From Glandiceps talaboti (taxonomy: Eukaryota; Hemichordata; Enteropneusta; Spengelidae), in the NCBI RefSeq assembly GCF_964340395.1, contig NC_135563.1, forward strand, positions 18,092,151 through 18,156,150: a DNA stretch of 64,000 nt, written 5' to 3'. This document shows positions 1 to 11,700 of this stretch, piece by piece. The stretch's first letter is position 1. Each line of letters starts with the position of its first letter. The notes beneath the pieces were generated by a model. It did not search any database, was not told the DNA's origin, and worked only from the letters and a program-made list of their open reading frames with translations. The position numbers and the translations under genes were made by a program.

Positions 1-118
1 AAAATTTACTAAATATTTAATATTAAAATGAAACTAGCAGGATAGGTTAGGTGTTAAATATCATCATATGCATGCATCATATGAAGGTGGTGGCGATGCT
101 GATGTTACATTGTAAGCT

Positions 119-391
119 GAACGTATCATACGAAAATTGAGTACAAACTATTTGAACCGAGTTTGCATCTGGATGTTCTTTCGTTGTTCGGTAGGTTCAA
201 GTACTGGCAATACAACTGACTGCCAGGGTAGATGGCCAAGTTTAATTAATATCAACAAAATTCGAATGTGTAATGGCGCCCTCAGTGGTGATACCATGGT
301 GAAACTTTCGACTGGAGACACTACATGCACCTACATGAAGTACAGCTATAATTTGAACTACATATGTGGACCACCCATAAAGGTAAGTTAA
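119..391 (+). CDS. Possible 3' terminal exon of an unidentified cysteine-containing protein
   Basis: An open frame runs from about 119 to a TAA ending at 391. It begins just after a possible acceptor (ttacattgtaag) and lacks a convincing start codon, so if real it is the last exon of a gene entering from the left. The translated piece has five or six spaced cysteines and many Ser/Thr residues (for example the stretches SVGSSTGNTTDCQGRW and STGDTTCTYMKY), which fits an extracellular protein. A GTAAGT donor-like string overlaps the last codons (KVS then stop), so the exon might instead continue by splicing. An AATAAA lies at 644-649. I do not recognise the family. The frame is short enough to be chance. 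Confidence 0.25.
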   Translation, partial: ERIIRKLSTNYLNRVCIWMFFRCSVGSSTGNTTDCQGRWPSLININKIRMCNGALSGDTMVKLSTGDTTCTYMKYSYNLNYICGPPIKVS

Positions 392-643
392 AGTAAGTTC
401 CTGCTATAAAGAATGAATATTTGACTTATCAGGAGGTGCTTTAAAATGTGGAACAACTTGAGCGTATGGATGTATAATACGTCATGTGAGACAGTTGAAA
501 AAAAAATGTTGATGAAAATTAAACTATTCAGGTCGGAAAATTAAATGTTATCTGAAATATTTGTCAATAGGGCTATTAAAATGGTGAAGCAATGGTCATT
601 GAAATCAGCTGTGTGCGTAATTTTTGTACAGCGAGCTACACAG

Positions 644-649
644 AATAAA
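644..649 (+). promoter_or_regulatory. Candidate polyadenylation signal AATAAA
   Basis: A canonical hexamer lies 253 bases after the stop of the possible terminal exon at 119-391 and before the CFAP99 promoter region. It would close an upstream plus-strand gene. Confidence 0.25.
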
Positions 650-689
650 CATGAAAGTCAGGAAAGTTAGTTTTGAAGGGCGCCCCCAT

Positions 690-800
690 GTGTCAAATTG
701 CTGAGCATGCGTACTTAGTTTGTTGTTAGTAAACATAGGAACGGAGTGTACCTATTTCGATTCCGTGTATTTAACTTATCTTGAAGACATATGTGGATTT
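690..800 (+). promoter_or_regulatory. CFAP99: Putative CFAP99 promoter and non-coding first exon
   Basis: The 5' untranslated exon probably ends at 800, directly before a strong donor (GTAAGTATC at 801). It would be joined to the acceptor TTTCAG at 1563-1568, which leaves 8 untranslated bases before the ATG at 1577. Just upstream, 729-735 is GTAAACA, a forkhead (FOXJ1-type) core. The overlapping 13-mer GTTGTTAGTAAAC (723-735) differs at one position from a degenerate RFX X-box consensus (RYYRYY N RRNRAC). FOXJ1 and RFX sites are typical of ciliary genes. A GCATGCG motif at about 705-711 resembles an NRF1 half-site. Exon start and site use are inferred. Confidence 0.35.
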
Positions 801-1576
801 GTAAGTATCACACGGTTCTTTCTAATATAGATTTTATGTTAAGTCAGTGTCGAACACCTCCGTGTTTGTATAGAGTACAAGAATGAAGATGTTTCCGTAT
901 CTAGGAAGGAGAACCCAAATTCAAACATGGCGACTTCCATTGCTGTCCCCATTCGTGATCACATAATTTATTTTCACATTTGTAAACGTTCTGGGCAAAG
1001 TGTCCGTTGCTCTTGAAATGATTTGGAATTTCAAAAGGAAGTCAAGAATACAAATTCTTGTTCTGAGGTATCGGAAGCTGTTTAATCCTACTTGAATGAC
1101 GCAATACACAATATTACCACTAATTTGACAGTGAGTTACTTAAAATTGTCTAAATGTTAATTATGACAGTTGTGAAGTAAATTCATTACTCAGTGGTCCA
1201 AAAATTCTCTCAGCCATATTTATAGTATTTCATTTTAAAATTATTTGATATTGTTGAAAAGGAAAGTTATCCATTTTGATATGCATGGAATGGATCATTG
1301 GATGTATCTTAATTGCAATAAAATTAGATTTTTATCAGAAATCAGATATGCAGTGTATGGAATTGTAAGTTCGACTAGAATATTCCACAGTAACTCACAG
1401 TAAATAAATAATCAAGATAATTTTGAAAACAGAAGTCATGTGACAAATAATATTACTGATAATCAATTTATTACTTGGCAACTTATTGATAATCTTCAAT
1501 CTGCCATACATTGTACATTGTACATTGTAACATTATAAATTTACACTTGTCATTTGTTATAATTTCAGAGTTTACA

Positions 1577-1851
1577 ATGAATCACAAAGCGCTATTAAAA
1601 CACTGTGTTGGAATACTTGACACATTTAATCCTGATATCCATGGAGTAGAAGGACATCTCAGCAAGTATCTACAACAACAACAGGTCAATAATCAAATAT
1701 TATTCTCCATAAAATACAGAGTTCTCCCCATACCAGCCAGCACTCACAAATGTAACCAGAACAATACGCATCCTGTCATTGTTTATGTAAATTGAAAATA
1801 TGACCAGAAATTGACGTTTAAAATAATATTTCACCTAGTGATGATCAGTAC

Positions 1852-1890
<39 letters not shown>

Positions 1891-4800
1891 GGGGGGGGGT
1901 AATAGACAAAACTGCCACCATACAAAAATTGTTTTCTTTTCTTCACTCAGTTGAACAACATTTTAAGGTTCTTTATCACTACAAATTAGAGTGGACCAGT
2001 GAAAAATACACATGTTGTAATGGGTGGCCGTCAAGCTCGATACTCTCCCCAGAAAACAATGACAGTGTTCATTTTTTATGTAAATTCTTTTAATTTGCTT
2101 TAAAGAAACCATAGGATGGAACCTACTACTCAATAATAATCTAGGGACAGGGCTCGAAATTAACTTTTTTAGTTGGTAGTCACTTTGACTACCACTTTTT
2201 AAAACTGGTAGTCAACAGGGAAGATTTGGTAGTCATTCTTTTTTTCAGCATTTAATAATTTATGCATAAACAAAACATTAAGTAATTTTTTTCATGAAAT
2301 TAGTGACATTCATATTAGGCAAACATTTGACCTGTCCTAAAATACTACATGTAATATCATACTAGTATCATAGTAAGTAAATATCATATAAATGATTATT
2401 GTGTGTACCAAGCTCTTATTTTGCAATATCCACTTGGAAACCTCAAACTAACACAAATTTTGGCATAACATGTACATAATTATACACATATTTTACATTC
2501 ATTTTACACACACATGTACAAACCACCCCACCCCCACCCCCACCCCCCACAAACACACCAAACAGTTACTGGCTTCAAACATATATACAGGACGTGACTG
2601 AGAGATTGACAGAAATAAACTTCAAAACACTAACTAAATCGCTAGTCACACAGCAAAATTACGTACTTTCCATGTTGTAGTTTATTTCACTGAATCAATA
2701 ACTGGTGTGAAGTGTAGAGTTACACGTAATGATTAGTGGCTCATTCCATTTCGGGTGTGTGGGTTGTTTGTCAAACTTAGAACACAAATGCTCTCAAATC
2801 TGAGCATTTATGCTATTTATTATTATTTGCTTTGTAAAAGGTAAAACGTCATACGATAAAAAATACACACGGTCACCATCCATTTCAGTTTCCCTTAAAT
2901 TAAAAAATAACATGCTATGACCCAACCCAAGAGAGAAATGGTATGTGCCAAGGCACGTCCCTCAATCTTATCTGTTACTATCTATAAACACAGGAAGTCA
3001 TTCTGATTATGTCTAGGATTTGTCTCCTCCGCTAAGGGCTTCGATAAACGACGTAAATTTTCATCCTTCCACTAAATTGAGGTATCATAGTATTGAATGA
3101 CTAGTTGTAAAATACTATTACATTCGCGATTAGTGGTGGGAGAATGATTTTATTCCGTATATTTTCCTAAGTTTTGTATCATTTTGATCGCAACTGTGTG
3201 ACGTGGAAAAGACAATGAAACAGTGATAAAATCAATAGAGTGTTGCCTTTGAGTAGATGTTACGGCGTTTGTAACATCACATATAAGCTACATGTATTTT
3301 GTTTATTTTACCAAGCCACTGTTATTGACTACAAAGTAAGCGATATCAAACATGCCAGCCATATCTAATCACACGTAGCTTTAGAGTCCAGCGCTCACGC
3401 TACATCGCCAACTTGTCAGCAGGTTGGCGTCCATGATTTTCGTGGTAGTCAAGGATGACTACCAGTTTTCGAACTTGGTAGTCATTTTGGAAAAACTGGT
3501 AGTCAATTGACGCGAGACTACCGCTAATTTCGAGCCCTGAGGGAGAACCCTCCACTTATTTTTTTTTTAAAATGAATACCTTATTTTGAATAACATTCTT
3601 ACATTTTAGCAAGCCAAATAGTTTTGTTGGTTGTGTATAATATTATTCGATTTTGATTTTGCTACTAATATTTAAAATATGACAAATCATACTGTAAAGT
3701 TTATTTTACTCATTAATGTGTTATCTGTAATAAATATGGTTGTATCGTTATTCCCTTTCCAGACTTTGGATGAAAGTGAGAAAACTTTCCTAACAGAAGT
3801 ATTCTCAGGATGTGTACGACATTCCAAAATAATGAAAGTAGTTGTCAATGGTTTCTATGTACAGAATGGCAAGAACAGTCTACGATCAGATATCAACCTT
3901 TATACAGGTAAATAAACATTGTGTAGTCATGGAAACTTGTGACAAATTACAGATGTATCCAACTTGCCCTGTTGTTCTGGGTTGTTAATGGTCAAACATG
4001 TAGTTTGTATGTGCTCTCACAGTGTTCTGTGCTAACACCATCCTTGCCATCCAGGCTGCCATTCTTGGCTGGTTTCTGTTGTGCTTCGAAAGTGTTCTAC
4101 TATCCTTGAGCTTCAGTAATCTTTGAATGACAATATTGTAATACTTTCACATTAAGAGAAATGACTGATCCCAATATCGATGTGTGTATGTGTTAAATGT
4201 AAACAAGTCAGAGTATGTTTCAGTGGTGAAGATATGTCACATGCTGATCATTATGCAAATCATCACATTGATATGTAAATTATTATGCAAATAAGTGTAA
4301 TTTATCCTGGTGAGAACCTTGTCTTACCACCATAGTCTGAGTTCAAACCTGTCCATGCTGGGTTTGATTGAATAACCAGGTCTATACCAAACTATAGATG
4401 CATGAAAGGTGTTGTTTAGTTTGAACCGACTGAAAAATAAATACAGGTTTCCTTTGAGCACTCAGACACTCTGGTTTCTTCAAGCTTCAAGTCTAGCCTC
4501 TCGGGCACTACTCAGTGGTGACCATGTCATTAAATTTCTGAATTTATTATAGTGTAATATTCTTTGTATAATTTATACTTTTCTATTCTTTGTAGTATTG
4601 TGTTATCTGGCATTATTTCGTCTTGATGAACTGAGTATGTCTCACTATAGAAAGTTTATCCAGTCCCAAGATGTCAACAAAATGCATAGGGTGAGTATCT
4701 CCCTGTTTTGTCAGATGCCATTGTAATCTGTTTGTAGTTGTGAGCTGTCTTATTGCACAAAATGTTAATAGTTTAGAATTCCAGCCATGTCTATGGCTTA

Positions 4801-5716
4801 TTTTAATATGGTCATTCTCAACTAGTCATGTACATAATAATTACTGCGTATATGAAGATTTTGATGCTCAGAATTTTAGTGAAATGGCAATTTTTCCACA
4901 TTTTGGTTCCACTTTACTTACTTTTGTAAGTTAATGCATTCACAGTACCTAGATTCAAACACAAGCAAGTTACTGAATTGTAAGTTAGTGCATTCACAGT
5001 ACCTAGATTCAAACACAAGCAAGTTACTGAATTATAAGTTAATGCATTCACAGTACCTAAATTCAAACGCAAGCAAGTTACTGAATTACTATTCTTGAAA
5101 TCATATAATAAATAATAAATTTGTTGTGCAGGATGTAAAATACTCATTAAAATGCCACATTCATTGACAATTCAGATTTGCACTTGACAGATGAGAGCAT
5201 AATTAATTCAAGATTACTAAAATTAATATTTCTATTTGACAGTTTCTAGCATACTTTTTAGATGAACACAATTTGAAAACCTGGATAAAAGATGAATGGT
5301 GTAGAATCTATGAAAGTATATATGTACAGAAAGATATCCTGTCACCATTACTCAAGTAAGTATTTATCATCTTTGTTGTTGTATTTGTTACAAAACATTG
5401 AATCTTTCACAAGAATGCACTTTCAGGACCAATTTCCTTGAACACTAAAGTTCTAAAATTTCTCCAAACTCTTCCATATGAAAGCTTGTTACTGGTCCTT
5501 TTGATTTGAAGTAACCAAGTTTTGTGGTTCATGTCTTGTTTTCAAGGAAATCAACAGTTTCTCATAATCCAATACTTGGTGGCCATATATTGGATTCTGA
5601 AATAGCTAAATCTTGATATCGTATTGACTTTTATTTCAAAATATATTTCAAAACTTTGTATGCTGACTCTTGGTTTTCAAGGAATTCAACAACCTTTTAT
5701 TGCTTAAAGAGTTAAC

Positions 5717-5757
<41 letters not shown>

Positions 5758-8700
5758 GTTGATCATTAAAAGTATAGCATGTTTTCAGAAATTGCACAAA
5801 AAATTTACAAAAACGGTACAATTACAGTATAAAAAAATTAATTATATATATATACACAAGATAGCAAATACATAGCTAAAATTGCTTGATGACTACAACA
5901 TCATCTGTCCGATGATGAAAACACAATTTGACATACGTAGTGCCTACCCAGAATGTTGAATACTGTTTTGTTACCCAATGTAAAGTTTGATGGGTTTCTG
6001 TATCATTATTTGAGTGTGGGTTGACAGACACACAGGAGACAGATGTTCACTATGCTAGTGCTTTCTACAGAATAATACTTTCATTCTGATGTGTACAAGT
6101 GGATATAAGGATCAGTTACACTTTGATGAGGAGGCGGTATGTGGATGTTGAAGTCATTAGGACCACTTGGTATATATGTGGATATCCCCATAAAATACAT
6201 TTCCTATTTTGTCTGGCCTAAGAAAAAAAATAAATTATGTCTGATATCTGATATGCTGTTATGATAGAATTTATATCTTATTAAGTAATTGTCACTTTGT
6301 ATTAATATAATATTGCCGTGTTGTCTCATGATATTAATTGTTTTTGTCACTGTACTGTGCACAGCAGGAAATAATTGCCCATTTGGGTATACTAAAGATA
6401 CACTGATAAATTGACAAATATTATCCAACACGTAAATTTAATGTTTCTTGTAAATCTATCTCTTCTGATTTATATTTGTCATATTTTATGAGAGGCCAAG
6501 TATTCTTTGAAGTGTTGGAATACCTCATTTATGTGCAGTGTGTTGATTTTTAATTTTTCTGTTTTCTATATTTTAGCTGCTTGTCTATTTTCATTTCAAT
6601 CATGAAATCAGATAAAGTAGTACTTTTAAAAAAAAAATATAGCTGACAAAGCAGATTGTGATAATTTTTCTGCTATCTGTATTATAGTTAGCTGTCAATA
6701 TTCATTTTAATCACAAAGTTGAAAGTACAATATACTGTCTGTAGTCTTAATGCAAATGTATGCAGATCTGATATATACAGCTATGTTTTTGGGATCCAGT
6801 ACGAAATCATCTTTACATTACATGTACATAGGGTCATGGTATTTGTTTGTTTGTATTCTTTAGAACACATTACTCAGCATTTAGTAGATTTTACTAATGT
6901 TCTGTTTCTTTCATTTTCAGTTGGCTGCCTGAGTTGAGTGAAGTGATCCACCATCTAGCAGACAAGATAGCAAACCGAGTAAAACCCAAGAAACAGACTA
7001 GAGCACCCACAGAACCCAAACCTTTCAACATCACTAGACCCAGACCAAGGAGTGTACCCATGCCTGAACCCATCCCTACCCTGAAACCGCACCAACCAGT
7101 AAGTATTTTTTGTTGAACCTGGCTAATGCATGGTTTTGTCTGCAGTTTTGTCTGCAGAAAAGTTTGGAGCTCCATATTATGTACAAAAAAATTCTATAAG
7201 TTATGGCAGGATGTACCACATTGTTGTAGAGAAAACCCTTGCATGTCTATTCCACCAAAAGTATTAATTTATTTTTATTCAATTTTTTCCAGGTTCCTAA
7301 GAGCACATATGATAAACCAAGAGAACTGAAAAATCTTGGTAAAGTCAAAGAAGTGAACCGACGGAAAGCTGAGGTAACAATTTCATGATATGAATTTATT
7401 TCAAAGAACAATAGAATAATAGCAATAAACAATTCGGGGAGGACCTTGGATGTAGTTCACTTGGAACTATTCTAGTCCATGCTCCTAACAATCAAAGATA
7501 TATATACTAATTATGTGGTGTACAATTAATTATAGATATAATAATGAATAAAATACAGAATCATATGATATGTACATATCTACATAAACTTTGTCATAAA
7601 AGACAGTATCATGTATTTCTTAATCATACAACCCTGAATATGACATGGACAGTGTGAAATAGACATTTAAATGTACAGCGCCCTCTTGTGTTGTGGCAGT
7701 TAAAGATGACAATTTTGCCGATGTTGAATAATTTCAGTAATAACGGTACCCCTTATGTTCTTTAAATTGCTACTTGAAAATTGAAAAGGATTCTACCACT
7801 TCATAGTGTTACTACAAAACTATTTACTCCAGGGTCTCACCTTGGTGGTCAGCACTGGTCAGATTCTGTACCAACCAGTATTCAGAAAATACTGTAAATG
7901 TGTCCCAAAGTTTACAGGAAATACTTATCAGGACCAATAGTTGACATCATTTGAAAATACTGTAAATGTGTCCCATAGTTTACAGGAAATACTTATCAGG
8001 ACCAATAGTTGACATCATTTGATATTGACAACCAGTGCTCCTGTGAGGCTGAGGAGAACCCTCGATCTTGACAAGCATTGTTGAAATATAGACGGATCAG
8101 TCATACAATGGTGTATGATTTGTAGATGTACTTCAGCATTGTAGGTGACTGGTGTCATGGTCTTTCTCACCCATCTAGTGAGCTCAGTGATGAATACCTT
8201 TACAGGTTTTTGCAGGTGTTTAGAAAGGTTCAGTAGGAATGATCAACTATATTGAGATGTCTGAAATTCTTTTCAACAGGAAAGACTACTAGAATCTTCC
8301 AAAAGTCAATTTTCCTGTGCAAATGCAGAGAAGTCAGTGAAAGCTAAGTCACGATTGGCTAATATTGTAGCAGAACAAGATAGTAAACTCAACTTTGAAA
8401 AGAACAGAGCAAGGCCATTGCCACAAACACTGGTATGTATGATGTAACAATACAAGAATGTTTGTTGCAAAATTTGATTTGCATAATGCCCTCTGATTTG
8501 CATACTGAAATCTTGATTTGCATAATGAATGCTTTATATTTAAAATTTCATGATATCTTGATTTACATATGTAAAATACTTTTATTTGAAATTTCATAAC
8601 GATATCTTGATGTACATAATAAATATATATTTGAAATCTCATAATATCTTGATTTACATTATACTGCATAGTGAATTTATGAATTTCATGATTTTCTAAG

Positions 8701-11700
8701 TGAATTTCTTCCATTCTACAACATTTGATTTTTATTGTCATTTTAGAATGATAACATTCCAATCCGATTGAATGCTGCTACTATACTACGAGAGGGTGCA
8801 CTTTATCAGAGGAAAGAAGATGAAGAATTGCAAAAGTAAGTCATTATATGTTTTGCCTAGGTTGTATTTGTACTGATAAAGTTATTGTGAAAGGTACTAT
8901 CTGTGGGAGTTTACTTCAAAGCTTTTTTTTTATACATGTATATAGATATGCATACAGAGACACATGTACAGAGAGTTTTTAGGTTTTGGATTGGGTGAAG
9001 TGCCAGCGTTATGTTGTATGCTTACCATCACATAGCTGTTGAACACTAACCCTGGGTTTAGACTGGTCATCCAGATTGCAGTCAGATTTGAAACTATGAC
9101 CTGTGACTTCAATTTAAGCACATTACCAAAGGAAATCAGTTGTAATTGTTTTGTTGTACTTTTTGATTACAGACTTGCAAAGCTGGAGAGTGGTGCCAGA
9201 GATGCCTCAGACTTCCTGAAATGGCAAGGCACTATGAGACAGAAAGACACGGATGAACAGTTGGCAGAAATTGAACGTCGCCGAATAGCAGGCAAACTGA
9301 GTCATGAAGAAGCTATTCTAGCCAGACAACAGCTGATCCAAGAAAATAAACAGAAAGTCCAAGAAATGAAAGAAGAGGTAGGTTGGCTGTCATAGCTAGA
9401 GTGTTTTCCTCAAAAATATAACAAATTTTTAAAAATTTACACAGGGAAAGAAGATAGAGACAATTGTTGTGCTTATTAGTTTATGTTCTTTTTACGAAAT
9501 CATTCAATGGAACCCACTACTCTAAATAGACCCTGGCAGATTCCTGTTTTCTTGTAAAAATAGTCCAGTATTGTGTATTTTATAAGTGATAAAAAAACCT
9601 TATGGACTATGAAGGCTATTGCCATAGACTAGTAAAGATTGAAAGTGTCAAATCTGAAATTATTAGAAACAAAATAATGTCCACTATTTATTATTTGCAA
9701 GGACAAAATAACAAATGAGCACATTTATGCAAATGTTTTGAATTCTCTTGCAAATATGATTCTGGAGTATTGCAGAATTATTGAACCTGTCTGAAAACCT
9801 GAAATCGAGAAACTCAAGTCTAAGAGAAAAAAGAAAAAGATAACTATCGTATAAGAAAACTACACAAAATATGTTTGTAATTATTGTATTTTCATGTTCA
9901 TGTATGTTAACAAATTAATGCGATACCTATCAGTAAGAAAACTAAACAAAATAAAGAAAAATAATTGAGATTGGTGTATGTTTTTTTTTGTCAATGTAGG
10001 CAAACAGATTAATGCAGGAGTATCTTGAGAAGAGATTGGAAGAGGAAGAAACTATGAAAGGATTGGTTGAAGACGTCTTGATGAGTCATCAGAATGCTAA
10101 AGATGCTAAGGGCAAATTAACAGCTTATAAGAGAAAAATTGTAGAAGAAGTGAATGAAGAGAGTCGGGAGTTACTACAACAAGCATTAGAAGAGGTAAGA
10201 TTATCACTACACCAGGATGAACATTGAGAATGTACTGTGGGAGAGTGTTGTAATTATGTACCTCTTGAACAGTCTGGAATACTTGTATATATGCCACGGG
10301 AGTAAGGGACCAGTTTATTTGAAAATCGAGTATTTTCGATTACCCAAAACGTTACCTTATGAAAACTTTTCCTGTCTTGTTGAAGTCAGTACTGAAATTT
10401 GGTTGTTCCTAATTTTGTTATATCAACAAGCTATTGTTTTCCGTTACAGTTTTAATCCTGTATTTGGCAGCCATTTTGAACTATATTATTGATACATTTT
10501 AAGATCATTTTCTTTTCTTAAAAAAATAGATGGTGATGATTCCTCATTTTTTTCATTGATTTCAACTTGAGACTGGGTTGAAATTTTCTTGCACAAAGTA
10601 ACAGCAAAAGTTTAAGGCTTTATAACTGAAGCACATAATATGTTACAATTGAAGTAGTATTAGAGATGTGCTAATTGTTTGGTTCTCTGTGGCTACTCAA
10701 CATTATTGAATATGTACCAGTGATTACTTATATCAGTGCACCCACATATTATTGACCCCCCCCCCCCCCCCCACACCTCGGTATTTACACTGTTGTACAA
10801 AACACAATGCCATGGTTGAAACTATGAGAAAAAAAATTGACTGATAAGGACAGTCAATATCCTATAACACTAGAAGTAAATTACTGTTTTCATTTAGAAA
10901 GGAATTAATTCCATTTCTTGTTTATCATTTAGGCTGAAGCGGAGATGAGACGAAAGATTGACATCATTCAGCAAATACGAGCCATGGAATCGGTACCCAA
11001 AATCCGTCATACGTTTGTTGATCTGAGTTCAACAGCTGGTCATTCATTACTTAGTGAAATGTCAATGGCAGAGGTGAGTCCAGACTCCTTACTTGTAGAT
11101 ACTACAAGATAAACACTAAGAATGTAATGGTGAAGATTACTGATCTAGTAGACAAGTTGTTGGATAACTCCATGTTACATAGTTTCAGGAGCTGATGTTG
11201 CTACAGTACATTTGAAAAAAAACTAAGTTCATTGTGTGAGAATGTGGAAGAATCAATATCCATGAGCTATGGGTTCATATTTATAGGTAAAACTTCAACT
11301 CACAGTAAAAATGTTTTACCCAAATTTTTATCAGTATAATTAAAGTGTATAATAGATTTCAGGATTTGTTTTTCCAAAAATATCCTTACACTGGGAGTCA
11401 AAATTTCATTTATTAAATTTTTGTTCTACATATTAAAAAATGTTCCATTATCAACAGAACCTTTCATCAATTTGAAATGCAACTCTGATCTATGGTACAA
11501 AATCGTCAGCTGAACTATCAAGAGAAGTTAACACAGATGCAAACTAAAACTATAATTGTAACATGTTGACATCTATGAATGATGGTGATGTTATTACAGT
11601 CTCAGTAGGGTGGCATTTCTGATAACAAGTGTTTCTCAAGGGATGACACATTCAATCACGTTCAGCATTTACACTATTTTGATTACAGGGTGATTATATC

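Noticed and set aside
8349-8762. 137-codon minus-strand frame opposite CFAP99 exons
   Set aside because: Shadow of the coding strand exon and of an intronic short repeat; no independent support.
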